NCBI RefSeq assembly: GCF_900142735.1
Contig: NZ_FRBY01000005.1
Coordinates: 62,001-126,000 of the forward strand
DNA: 64,000 nt
Reading direction: 5' to 3'
DNA from: Flavobacterium saccharophilum
Lineage (GTDB): Bacteria > Bacteroidota > Bacteroidia > Flavobacteriales > Flavobacteriaceae
A model generated the notes under the pieces. It was not told the origin of the DNA. It saw nothing but the letters and a program-made list of their open reading frames with translations, and searched no databases. Positions 54,856 to 63,426 of the stretch are shown here, in pieces. The translations under genes and the position numbers were made by a program. Within the stretch, counting starts at the first letter, position 1. Each line of letters begins with the position of its first letter.

Positions 54856-57012
54856 TTAATTTACGATCAATTTAGTTCTAGCTAACTTCTTATTATCTTT
54901 TTGAATTACAACAATATAAATTCCTTTACTTAAACTATTAAGTTTTACATTAGTATTTAACTGATTTAGTTTTTCCTTATGAACAATACTTCCTTGTATA
55001 GAATAAATATAGGCAACAGAATTCAGTAAATTTTCATCAATTGATATAACTGCTAAACTATCTTTAGTTGGATTAGGTGTAATTCGAACCGAATTATCAT
55101 ATTGAAACTCTTTAGTGCTCAAATGAGTCCCTTCATTATAAACTTGAAAGCCAAGGCTACTTACATTACCACCACTGTCAGGAAACTGTACTGTAACTAC
55201 ATTATTCTCAAGCAAGACATCATAAGGAACAGGAATTTCTAAAACTCCAAAAAAAGAAGTGCGTTGTGTTTGTAAATCTCCTCTAAAATCAGAAGGTAAG
55301 GTAATGGTAGTATTATTTACTTTTACTATTGGAGTCAATGATTTACCATGATCTCTCCCTATTCCTAAACGCAATACTGCTGAACCCGAAGCGCTTTTTA
55401 TAATTCCATTTACAGTATAACTAAGCGCCGTGTTAGCCACAACAGGTTTCAAATAAGTATCTGAATAATATTTTGTTTCCTCAATAACTTTATCCAAAGT
55501 CAATGAATTTGCAAATCTATATTCTAAAACCACATTGGTTTCAGGTTCTAACGTAAGAGACGTAATAGGGTTAGTAATAGTTGTTTCTTGTAAATCAGTC
55601 ATAAGACTAGCTGAAACCGTTAGATATCTTTTTACAATTTGAGTAATATTTTCGTTTTTGTTGTCAAATAAATTTAAGTTAATTGTTTTAGACACTTGTT
55701 CAAGGTTGTTAATAATTACGTATCCTTTATCACCATCAACATAGGCTTTAACTAAAATATCTGGATCATCGGATTTAATTTCTACGCGGGTTCCTTTTAC
55801 ATTTTTCCATTGTTGCCAAAACTTAACAAAATCAGTATAAACCCATTGTCCTGTGTAACTTTCAGGCTCATTCTCTTTTCGCATTAACCTACTACCATAA
55901 GGTATACCAGTGGTAGTATTATACCCCCATTCTGCTTTTACTACGGCAAAAGGAATAGCACTAACAATAGTATTAGGTCTTTCAAGAAATGTCATTAACA
56001 TAGAGTTAAATGATTTAATATTCAGCCAATCCCTATAGGAACTCCATTGCTGGTTGTTATAATCATGTGTTTGTGCTCCATATTCAGAAATTATATAAGG
56101 CTTAACACTCCCTAAAGAAATGTAGCTATACTGATCCATCATATCAAAAGTTGCTTCCATATAACTTCCGGAACGCATTTGTCTTTTTCCTCCAATAGTT
56201 GGAAAATCATATAAATGAACCGACCAATAATCCATGCTTGTACCTGCAATATCACAAAACATTTTGTCTCTATTTGTCCATTTCTGAAAATTATTCACTT
56301 CATAATTAGGAAAAGCATTTGTATAGCCCGCAATTTTGGCATTTGGTACTTCTGCTCTTATTGCACTCGCAACAGTAACATGAAAATCAGCAATTTCTTT
56401 TATTGAATTGGAAGATTCATTAATCCCACCTAATAAATCCCAATCAGGTTCATTAACAATTTCAACAAATGCGGGGTAATTAGGTCCCTCTCCTCCATTA
56501 AATGCTTTAATAAATTTTCCCATATATTCACCCGTAGCAGTCCCATTAGCTAAATACCAACCTTTTCCTGTTGGTTTGCTATCAGTTCCCGTCCAGAAAG
56601 GATACAATTGACCGCATAGAATTAGGTTTTTGCGGCTTTCATATTGCTTTAAAGCAGGTTTTGCTTTAAAATTATTTATGTGGTTAGCGCCTTTAGCACT
56701 AATATCACTTGGACTCGCAAAACCAGGTCGTAAAGGATCTTGGGCTACTGTATTTAAGGTGTATGTAATTAAGCCTGTTTCACGTCCTAAATAAACATCA
56801 TAACCATTAAGAAAATCATCGCGTAAATCTGCAATTTGATTATCACCATCCCATTCCGCTTCGGTTTGGTTGGCGTGAATGGTCATAAATTTTGATCTCT
56901 CAAAAGTAGATACACCCCCAACGGTGTGTTTAACATTCCAATTTACATCTACTTTTACTTGTGCATAAAAAGCAGTTGGAATCAAAAAGAATATCAAAAA
57001 TTTCTTGTTCAT
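54856..57012 (-). CDS. GH86 beta-agarase/beta-porphyranase with T9SS sorting domain
   Basis: Secreted endo-hydrolase of 718 residues. It has a short signal peptide (MNKKFLIFFLIPTAFYAQ), a TIM barrel with acid/base E in YPAFVEIVNEPDWDLLGG (about residues 180-197) and nucleophile E in VKPYIISEYGAQTHDYNN (about 304-321), GH86-type beta-sandwich domains (about 400-620), and a type IX secretion sorting domain (about 645-718, RITPNPTKDSLAV to ARTKLIVN). GH86 enzymes cut agarose or porphyran chains. It complements the GH16 enzymes of the locus and is transcribed alone, with a flavobacterial repeat upstream. Confidence 0.88.
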   Translation of the reverse strand: MNKKFLIFFLIPTAFYAQVKVDVNWNVKHTVGGVSTFERSKFMTIHANQTEAEWDGDNQIADLRDDFLNGYDVYLGRETGLITYTLNTVAQDPLRPGFASPSDISAKGANHINNFKAKPALKQYESRKNLILCGQLYPFWTGTDSKPTGKGWYLANGTATGEYMGKFIKAFNGGEGPNYPAFVEIVNEPDWDLLGGINESSNSIKEIADFHVTVASAIRAEVPNAKIAGYTNAFPNYEVNNFQKWTNRDKMFCDIAGTSMDYWSVHLYDFPTIGGKRQMRSGSYMEATFDMMDQYSYISLGSVKPYIISEYGAQTHDYNNQQWSSYRDWLNIKSFNSMLMTFLERPNTIVSAIPFAVVKAEWGYNTTTGIPYGSRLMRKENEPESYTGQWVYTDFVKFWQQWKNVKGTRVEIKSDDPDILVKAYVDGDKGYVIINNLEQVSKTINLNLFDNKNENITQIVKRYLTVSASLMTDLQETTITNPITSLTLEPETNVVLEYRFANSLTLDKVIEETKYYSDTYLKPVVANTALSYTVNGIIKSASGSAVLRLGIGRDHGKSLTPIVKVNNTTITLPSDFRGDLQTQRTSFFGVLEIPVPYDVLLENNVVTVQFPDSGGNVSSLGFQVYNEGTHLSTKEFQYDNSVRITPNPTKDSLAVISIDENLLNSVAYIYSIQGSIVHKEKLNQLNTNVKLNSLSKGIYIVVIQKDNKKLARTKLIVN

Positions 57013-57109
57013 ATATAAAATTTTAAATGAATTTAAATGAATATAAAAATCGGATATTTAAACTTGTTACCACAGCAATGCAACTAGATAAAAATAGACA
57101 ACCGCTAAA

Positions 57110-57245
57110 AGTTTGCTTTTGTTGAGCGTAACCCTCCGTACACTCCGGTTCAGGCTATCCGTTCCCGCTTTTTTGTCTTGCAAAGAACAAGGCAAAAAAG
57201 AGCTCCACTGCTATCCTTTACGCAAATCGCAGTCCTGCAAATTAC
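57110..57245. repeat. Flavobacterial interspersed repeat with hairpin
   Basis: A block of markedly higher G+C than its surroundings (CCCTCCGTACACTCCGGTTC, GGCTATCCGTTCCCG) containing the hairpin CTTTTTTGTCTTG (57168-57180) / CAAGGCAAAAAAG (57188-57200). Repeats of this kind, read on the minus strand as GATAGCAGTGGAGC...GCGGGAACGGATAGCC, recur between genes in Flavobacterium-type genomes. Only one copy is in the window. Confidence 0.55.
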
Positions 57246-57256
57246 AATACAAGATT

Positions 57257-58048
57257 TTAAAACTGATTAAAAAACAACAAACTGTCTTTAATATGTTCCT
57301 GCCAGTAAGGCCATTCATGAGCACCATCAAACTCTTGGTATTGGTGTTTTATATTGGCCTCAACCATTTTTTTATGGAGTACTCTATTGTGTTCAATTAA
57401 TAAATCGTCTTTACCACAATCTAATCGCAAATGCGGTAAAACCGATTTGTTTTTTAAAATAGTTTCAAAAACATCTTCATCACTTTGATCTTCCTGGGCA
57501 TAATTACTTTGGTCTTCTTCTACAAACAAAGGCATCTGATTGCAATTTGTAATTGATGAATGGGCTGATATGGCAGTATATTTTTCAGAATATTTAGCCC
57601 CCAATCGTAATGCTCCAAAACCTCCCATAGACAATCCCGATATAAACAGTGGAGATTTATCGCTCACACATTCTATGTTTTCAATAACAGCATTAATAAC
57701 ATCTTCGACAATCCAATTTTCAAAATCTAACTGATTATGTGGTAAATAGGCAGAACCATCACCCCACAATCCATCAGAAGGCATCGCTATAATCATTGGT
57801 TTCAATATTCCTTTTTTCATCAGTTCCATAGCTGTAAAATGAACGCCCGTTTTGTGCGCCCAAATCCATGCGCTTCCATAAACACCATGTAACAATGTCA
57901 CAATTGGTATGTCAGTTAATGTTACATTAGGAACAAAAACACAAATATCTCCTCTTCCTTTTAAATGGGAAGTTTTAACTGTAATAAACCGCAAATTATT
58001 GCTTTCAAACTCTGGGTTTGAAATTTCAGTAGTTCTGAATTTTGACAT
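57257..58048 (-). CDS. Alpha/beta-hydrolase esterase (esterase D / FrmB-like)
   Basis: A 263-residue esterase-like hydrolase without a signal peptide. It has VTLLHGVYGSAWIWA near the oxyanion hole, the nucleophile elbow SGLSMGGFGALRLGAKYSEK (serine at about residue 139), an acid in RLDCGKDDLLIEHNR, and His in FDGAHEWPYW (about 246). The pattern belongs to the putative esterase/FrmB group, which includes S-formylglutathione hydrolases and carbohydrate esterases. Because the P450 in this locus should release formaldehyde, a role in formaldehyde disposal is possible; deacetylation of a sugar is equally so. An element with AAAAATAGGT lies about 45 bases upstream. Confidence 0.82.
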   Translation of the reverse strand: MSKFRTTEISNPEFESNNLRFITVKTSHLKGRGDICVFVPNVTLTDIPIVTLLHGVYGSAWIWAHKTGVHFTAMELMKKGILKPMIIAMPSDGLWGDGSAYLPHNQLDFENWIVEDVINAVIENIECVSDKSPLFISGLSMGGFGALRLGAKYSEKYTAISAHSSITNCNQMPLFVEEDQSNYAQEDQSDEDVFETILKNKSVLPHLRLDCGKDDLLIEHNRVLHKKMVEANIKHQYQEFDGAHEWPYWQEHIKDSLLFFNQF

Positions 58049-58069
58049 TTTTATATGTTTGTTTTAAAT

Positions 58070-58108
58070 GAATTATTTACTCTGTTAAAATTGATAAAAA
58101 TAGGTATA
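58070..58108. promoter_or_regulatory. Degenerate relative of the 34-bp element, esterase/GH16 spacer
   Basis: GAATTATTTACT followed by GATAAAAATAGGT with 6 bases more spacing than in copies 1 and 2. It lies upstream of the esterase gene in the same orientation relative to the gene as the other copies. The rest of the 312-base spacer is AT-rich without a gene. Confidence 0.35.
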
Positions 58109-58360
58109 GAAACTTTTATTAGCATTTTATAAGAGTTATACAATTATATGCATTTTTAACACTAAAAACCTTCAGAAACGTTCTTTTTCTCATTTTGTCT
58201 AGTTTAAATCTATTTATAAATGACATAAAAGCACTATTATAAAAGGACTGTCTCTTTTTACATTTAGTTTATAGCCATAACTTTGTTTTAAACATTTAAT
58301 AACAAAAAACAACCTTTTAATTCCGCTTCATTATAAATAAAAAATATAAAATCAGTTATT

Positions 58361-59413
58361 ATGAGAAAAACAAAAATCCTACTAGTATTACTTCATGTAA
58401 GTTTCAATTTTATTTCTTGTTCAGAAAATTCGCCCGCCGAAACACCAATTGTGGTAACTCCAACACCTACCCCAACTCCTGAAATTACAGATTATAAGTT
58501 GATAGCTGTACCAGCAGACCCAGGAACAGGAAAAAAATGGGAATTTCAAACAGACATATCAGATGATTTTGATTATGCTTATACGCCTTCAGAAACAAAA
58601 ATTTCTTTTGGCGATGGGAAATGGACGAATTTCTACCACAATGCATGGGATGGCCCTGGATTAACAAAATGGAAATATGAAAATGTTACCATAGTCGACG
58701 GTATATTAAAACTTATTACTACTCGTGTTGAGGGAGAAACTAAAAGTTATGACTACGGAGGTTCAACACTAACGGGTAAAGCCACTAGACTTGGAGCTGT
58801 AGTTTCTAATAAACAAATTGTATATCCTGTATATATCGAGAGTAGAATAAAAATTGCCAATAGTGTAAACACTTCGGGTGCCTGGTTATTAAGTCCTGAT
58901 GACACCCAAGAAATAGACTTCATGGAGGCTTGGGGTGGAAAAGCAGCGAGAAATAATGTTGCTGGCGGAAGACAATTCTCTAAAACAATTCATTTAAGTC
59001 ATCATGTTTTTATCCGAAATCCATTTCAAGATTACCAACCAGGTGATATTACTACGTGGTACACAGACAATGCAGTTGGAGATTGGTCTGACGCTTATCA
59101 CCGTTATGGTGTTTATTGGAAAAGTCCAACTGAGTTAGAATATTACATTGATGGCAAATTAGTTCGCTCTACTAATAGTTTAGACAACTCTGAATCTAAA
59201 GAAGGTATTGACCCTAAAAATTTTACGTCACCAACTCTAGAAGCTTCAACTAGAACTGGACTCAACAAACCTATGGATATTTTATTCACCATGGAGGATC
59301 AAAACTGGAGAGCAGGAATTGGCTGCACACCTACAGACGAAGAAATCAAAAATACTGATGACCACACCATGAAAATTGATTGGGTTCGTGTTTTAAAACC
59401 TGTAAATAAATAG
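58361..59413 (+). CDS. GH16 beta-agarase/beta-porphyranase lipoprotein
   Basis: A 350-residue surface lipoprotein: signal with lipobox FISC (Cys20), a proline/threonine linker (TPIVVTPTPTPTPEITD), then one GH16 domain (about 50-350) with catalytic E184-x-D186-x-x-E189 (TQEIDFME) and the cleft phrase HLSHHVFIRNPFQDYQP. It lacks the extra domains of the larger GH16 at 34.6 kb, with which it shares N-terminal sequence (VPADPGTGKKWEFQTDISDD). It probably works at the cell surface on chains already shortened by the secreted enzymes. It has its own strong terminator. Agarase or porphyranase cannot be decided here. Confidence 0.92.
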   Translation: MRKTKILLVLLHVSFNFISCSENSPAETPIVVTPTPTPTPEITDYKLIAVPADPGTGKKWEFQTDISDDFDYAYTPSETKISFGDGKWTNFYHNAWDGPGLTKWKYENVTIVDGILKLITTRVEGETKSYDYGGSTLTGKATRLGAVVSNKQIVYPVYIESRIKIANSVNTSGAWLLSPDDTQEIDFMEAWGGKAARNNVAGGRQFSKTIHLSHHVFIRNPFQDYQPGDITTWYTDNAVGDWSDAYHRYGVYWKSPTELEYYIDGKLVRSTNSLDNSESKEGIDPKNFTSPTLEASTRTGLNKPMDILFTMEDQNWRAGIGCTPTDEEIKNTDDHTMKIDWVRVLKPVNK

Positions 59414-59448
59414 TATTCGAACACTATCCGAAGAATTATTTCTTATAA

Positions 59449-59492
59449 AAAATGCTCAATATTAAATAGTACTATTTAATATTGAGCATTTT
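59449..59492. terminator. Bidirectional terminator, 22-bp perfect palindrome
   Basis: A 22-bp arm beginning AAAATGCTCAATATT (59449-59470) pairs perfectly with the adjacent arm ending GAGCATTTT (59471-59492). It ends both the GH16 gene and the convergent alcohol dehydrogenase gene. Confidence 0.85.
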
Positions 59493-59556
59493 AACTAAAT
59501 ACCGAACCCATTCCTTGTTAACAAATTAGTTTTTTTTCTGTATAAGTATACTAAAA

Positions 59557-60675
59557 TTACTCAAAGACAATTACCCCTTTTGCATTTTTTCCAGCTAGCA
59601 TATCCTCTAATGCTTCTTGCAAATTTTCAAGACAATACGTTCGAGTGATCATTTCGTCTAATTTTATTTCACCGTTATTGTAATATTCAATAATTTTAGG
59701 AAAATCTTTTTGAGGATTACACTTTCCATACAACGGATTGATATATTTTTTATCCCATTCAAAAAGAGACATATCAATTAATACTTCTTCTTCAATACCG
59801 CTTACTTGTACAGCCGTACCTGCATTTCTAATCATTGCCAATGGTGCAGCACCAAGAGCAGGAATAGCAGTACACTCAAATGCATAGTCTGCTCCTCTTC
59901 CATTGGTCATTTGTTTTACTTTCTGAGCTGTGTGCAACAAGCCTTTGTCATTTTTATCGGCCAAAATAGTATGTGTTGCTCCAAACTCAACAGCCATATC
60001 TAAACGTGTTTGATTGATATCAATAGCAATAATTTTAGATGCTTTTGATACTTTTAGACCTTGAATTACGTTAAGACCAACTCCTCCAGTACCTAATACG
60101 ACTGCTGAAGAATCTGCTATCACTTTTGCGGTATTAACAACAGAACCAAATCCAGTCATTACCCCACAGCTTATAATACTTGCAGATGAAAAGCTCATTT
60201 CTGGCAAAGTATTTTTTACTACAGCAGAAGCTTTTACCAACGTATATTCTGCCAATGTTCCGATATTAAATGAGCGGATGATAGGAGTATCATTCCAAGT
60301 GGTGCCCTCTAAATGTGCATGACCTGGAGTAAAACCGTTTCCACCAGCTACAACTGGAGAATTATTTTCGCAGATGTGTTCATTTTCATTATTGCATTGA
60401 AAACAAGTGCCACAAGGAGTTGCCCAATTTAAGATTACAGCATCTCCTACTTGAACATGGGTTACATTACTGCCTATTTCAGCAACAATTCCAGCTCCTT
60501 CATGGCCCATAATGATGGGCTTACCCCAGCGTAGTGAATCATGATCTGTATGACACAAACCAGCTGCTTTTATTGCAACTAAAACTTCATCTTCTTTTGG
60601 CTTTTGTACAACTATGGTTTCTAAAGAAAAAGATCCATCTCCTTTTGCAATTGCTGCTTTACATGTTATGCTCAT
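59557..60675 (-). CDS. Zinc-dependent alcohol dehydrogenase (class III-like)
   Basis: Cytoplasmic dehydrogenase of 372 residues. Catalytic zinc ligands are in GLCHTDHDSL (Cys, His) and GHEGAG (His-Glu); structural zinc cysteines are in CGTCFQCNNENEHIC; the Rossmann motif is VLGTGGVGLNVIQG, followed by the acidic ID at the end of the second strand, which favours NAD. The start MSITCKAAIAKGD at 60675 is preferred to longer frames, which add a hydrophobic leader. ADHs of this type accompany the P450 demethylase in porphyran loci; they have been proposed for formaldehyde or sugar-derived aldehyde handling. The substrate is not known from sequence. Confidence 0.9.
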   Translation of the reverse strand: MSITCKAAIAKGDGSFSLETIVVQKPKEDEVLVAIKAAGLCHTDHDSLRWGKPIIMGHEGAGIVAEIGSNVTHVQVGDAVILNWATPCGTCFQCNNENEHICENNSPVVAGGNGFTPGHAHLEGTTWNDTPIIRSFNIGTLAEYTLVKASAVVKNTLPEMSFSSASIISCGVMTGFGSVVNTAKVIADSSAVVLGTGGVGLNVIQGLKVSKASKIIAIDINQTRLDMAVEFGATHTILADKNDKGLLHTAQKVKQMTNGRGADYAFECTAIPALGAAPLAMIRNAGTAVQVSGIEEEVLIDMSLFEWDKKYINPLYGKCNPQKDFPKIIEYYNNGEIKLDEMITRTYCLENLQEALEDMLAGKNAKGVIVFE

Positions 60676-60828
60676 AATTTTTAATCTATTAATTTTTAAT
60701 TTATAAAAATAGAAAGCATAGAGAATAAAAAAAGTACTTATTTCTTCTAAAAAAAGACTTATATTGATTATTATCAAAGAACTTAAAGGCTTTTAATATA
60801 CAATATTGAGTATCTTTGAAATAAAAAA

Positions 60829-61689
60829 ATGAAAGCCAAATTTGAAAAAATTAATGCGACAGAAGATCATTTACTACACGTATTTATCTATGAAAATGAA
60901 AAATTCGATGCTCCATGGCACTTTCATCCAGAGTACGAATTAACCTTTATTATTAAAGGTAAAGGGATGCGCTATGTTGGCAATAGTGTACAAGAATTTA
61001 AAGAAGGGGATTTCGTTTTATTGGGGCCTAACTTACCACACTGTTGGAAAAATACTTCTGCTACAGAAGAAGGTGTACAATCATTAGTAATACAATGGAA
61101 TGATAGTCTCTTGGGAGAGAACTGGATTGATAAAACCATTTTTCTAAATATAAAAAAATTGCTTGAATCAGCCTCTCAGGGAATCCATTACTCTAGTGAA
61201 GATGCAATTGTCTATTTGGAAAGACTTCATAATATTTTAGTTCAAAATCCTTTAAAAAAAACGCTTTTGTTTATTGAATTATTAGAAGAGCTTAGTCAAA
61301 TAAAAAAAATAAATAAATTAAGTTCTGACGGTTTTACTCCTAATTTAAATATTCAAACCAACGAGCGTATTAATACTATCTATCATTACATTCAAGAAAA
61401 TTACAATCAAAAATTAATATTGTCCGATATTGCGGGTCAGGTAAATATGAGCGAAGAAGCTTTTTGTCGTTTTTTTAAAAAGACCCTTAACAAATCACTC
61501 TTTACTTTCATCAATGAATACCGTATTAATATGGTATCAAAGTTACTCATAGAGACTACCGATCAAGTCAGTACTATTGCTTACGAATGCGGTTTTGAGA
61601 GTCTGCCTTTCTTTTACAAACAGTTTCAAAAATTTATGGATTGCTCTCCTTTAGTTTATCGAAAAAAATACCATCAGGATACTAATTAG
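60829..61689 (+). CDS. AraC-family regulator with cupin sensor domain
   Basis: Regulator of 286 residues: an N-terminal cupin (about 15-85) with APWHFHPEYELTFIIKGKGM and FVLLGPNLPHCWKN, which binds a small ligand such as a sugar, and a C-terminal pair of helix-turn-helix motifs (about 180-285) with LILSDIAGQVNMSEEAFCRF, FKKTLNKSLFTFINEYRIN and STIAYECGFESLPFFYKQFQ. It is divergent from the alcohol dehydrogenase gene. The repeated sites near 29.9, 34.0 and 58.1 kb could be its targets; this is inference. Confidence 0.93.
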   Translation: MKAKFEKINATEDHLLHVFIYENEKFDAPWHFHPEYELTFIIKGKGMRYVGNSVQEFKEGDFVLLGPNLPHCWKNTSATEEGVQSLVIQWNDSLLGENWIDKTIFLNIKKLLESASQGIHYSSEDAIVYLERLHNILVQNPLKKTLLFIELLEELSQIKKINKLSSDGFTPNLNIQTNERINTIYHYIQENYNQKLILSDIAGQVNMSEEAFCRFFKKTLNKSLFTFINEYRINMVSKLLIETTDQVSTIAYECGFESLPFFYKQFQKFMDCSPLVYRKKYHQDTN

Positions 61690-61691
61690 TT

Positions 61692-62458
61692 ATGAAAAAC
61701 TTTCTAGTATTTAATAAATGGAGGAAAAGCATCTCCTGAATTTGCTGATAATTGGCAAGATAAATTTTTTAATGGCTGGACGGGTGCTCCAAAAACGGTT
61801 TACAGTGCTTCACAAAATTCTATTGCTAACGGTGAATTGGTTTTTAAAGCAACAATTGATGGTCAAAAAGTATTAACAGGTTGTATTACTTCCAAAGAGA
61901 GAGTTGGTTATCCTCTGTATACGGAAGCTAAAGTTAAAATTAGCGAGTCCTCATTAGCGACAGCCGTTTGGATGTTAAGTGAAGATTCAACACAAGAAAT
62001 TGATAATTTAGAAGCTTATGGCGATAAAATAAATACTGCTTACGGTCAACGTTTACATTTAAGTCATCATGTTTTTATAAGAAATCCTTTTCAATATTAT
62101 CAGCCTACAGGATGGGAAGAAACTTATTATTGAGATGATAAAAGGAACTTATTGGGCAGATGATTTTCATACCTATGGAGTACTTTGGTTAGATCCATGG
62201 ACTATAAAATATTATGTAGATGGAAAATTAGTTAGAGAAACTCCTAAAATTGATATTGATCCTAAAAATTATACTAGTCCAGCTGGTATATCAGAAGATC
62301 CTACTGGTTTAAATAAAGACATGCACCTGATTATTAGTGCTGCTGCTCAACCATGGCGTGAAAATCAAGGCATTAATTATTTAACTGATCCTTCTGTTAT
62401 AAGTCCTAAAAGATCTACTAGTCGTTTTGATTATATTAGAGTTTACAAACCTGAATAA
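61692..62458 (+). pseudogene. Decayed GH16 beta-agarase/porphyranase gene
   Basis: Remnant of a third enzyme of the HLSHHVFIRNPF group. The catalytic part is readable from about 61720 (NGGKASPEFADNWQDKFF) through TQEIDNLEAYGDK and HLSHHVFIRNPFQYYQP to a stop at 62133. It then continues in another frame from 62135 (GTYWADDFHTYGVLWLDPW) to FDYIRVYKPE at 62458. The short frame from ATG 61692 does not connect to it, so the signal peptide is lost. The motif residue before the second catalytic Glu is Asn-Leu (EIDNLE), which still keeps E-x-D-x-x-E. Two shifts make it non-functional as read. Confidence 0.85.
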
Positions 62459-62527
62459 TTTTTTAAATAATTTTGCTTTCCAAACTAGTTATTTATAACA
62501 CATCTGAAAAAAACAGTTCCTAAAAAC

Positions 62528-62570
62528 AAGACCCAAAATGAGCTTCCATAGTCTCTAATTTGGGGTTTTA
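62528..62570 (+). terminator. Possible terminator after the GH16 remnant
   Basis: GACCCAAAAT (62530-62539) pairs imperfectly with ATTTGGGGTT (62558-62567), followed by TTATTA. A weak call. Confidence 0.4.
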
Positions 62571-62620
62571 TTATAGAGGAAAGCTGTTTTAAAATTATGT
62601 TTTTCAGCAATAACTTAATC

Positions 62621-63262
62621 CTACAAACTGAGCATCCTTGCTAATTCTTCATAACTATAAAATATAATAGCACCTTCTTTTTCTAATTCCTTTTCGTTGT
62701 GACTATTGGCTAATCCATAAACTGTAAAACCACCTCTTTTGGCGGCAATTACACCTGCTTTGCTATCTTCAATTACAATGCATTCTTCAACAGTAAATCC
62801 CATTTCTTTGGCTGCATGTAAGAAGATTCCAGGATCAGGTTTCCAACTATTTATCAAATACGAGCTAAACATTTTATTCTCAAATTGCTTAATAAATCCC
62901 GTAGTTGTTAGGTTTAAAAAAACTTTTTCGATGGGACCGCTTGAAGCTACACAAAAAGGAATTTTCAATTTATGGATAAATTCTTTAGCACCTTTTACAG
63001 GCTTCATTTCTTTTTTGAAGGCTTCAAAAGAACGTCGTCTAAACTCACTTTCAAAATTATCAGGTAACTTTTGTTCAATACCATCTTGAATGATTTGAAA
63101 GCAATTTTTAAGACTGGTACCGTTAAACTTCAAAAAAGCCTCTTGGAGACTCATTTTTAATCCCAATTCTTCTCCCATAGCAACTAATATTTTATTTCCA
63201 ATAGTTTCACTATCGACCAAAACACCATCACAATCAAAAATTACACATTTTATATTCTCCAT
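62621..63262 (-). CDS. HAD-family hydrolase, beta-phosphoglucomutase-like
   Basis: A 213-residue phosphatase/mutase. HAD motif I is VIFDCDGVLVDSE (nucleophile Asp near residue 9, general acid Asp 11), motif II CVASSG, motif III lysine in SWKPDPGIF, and motif IV VIEDSKAGVIAAKRGG. The cap domain is small and helical, as in beta-phosphoglucomutase and sugar phosphatases such as YniC. In a PUL it would convert a sugar phosphate, for example beta-galactose- or glucose-1-phosphate, or remove phosphate from an unwanted product. It stands alone between GH16 genes. Confidence 0.88.
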   Translation of the reverse strand: MENIKCVIFDCDGVLVDSETIGNKILVAMGEELGLKMSLQEAFLKFNGTSLKNCFQIIQDGIEQKLPDNFESEFRRRSFEAFKKEMKPVKGAKEFIHKLKIPFCVASSGPIEKVFLNLTTTGFIKQFENKMFSSYLINSWKPDPGIFLHAAKEMGFTVEECIVIEDSKAGVIAAKRGGFTVYGLANSHNEKELEKEGAIIFYSYEELARMLSL

Positions 63263-63358
63263 CTTTATATTTTTTATTTAATCAAAATACTCTGATTTTT
63301 AAACACCTAAATCTACTATGAGAATCTATATGTAATTTATCAATATACTAAATTAATA

Positions 63359-63386
63359 AAAAAGTCCCCAATAAAGAGGACTTTTT
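63359..63386. terminator. Terminator of the right-edge GH16 gene
   Basis: AAAAAGTCC/GGACTTTTT, a 9-bp stem (63359-63367 and 63378-63386). On the minus strand it follows the GH16 gene ending at 63427 and has a T-run. Confidence 0.75.
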
Positions 63387-63426
63387 GGTGCTATACCACA
63401 TAAGCAAGGTCAAAAACTAAAAATAT

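Noticed and set aside
57110-57245. tRNA or rRNA fragment in the GC-rich block
   Set aside because: There is no cloverleaf or rRNA-like sequence; the hairpin and composition fit an interspersed repeat.
59449-59492. 22-bp perfect palindrome as a regulator operator
   Set aside because: It lies between two convergent gene ends and has A/T arms typical of a bidirectional terminator.
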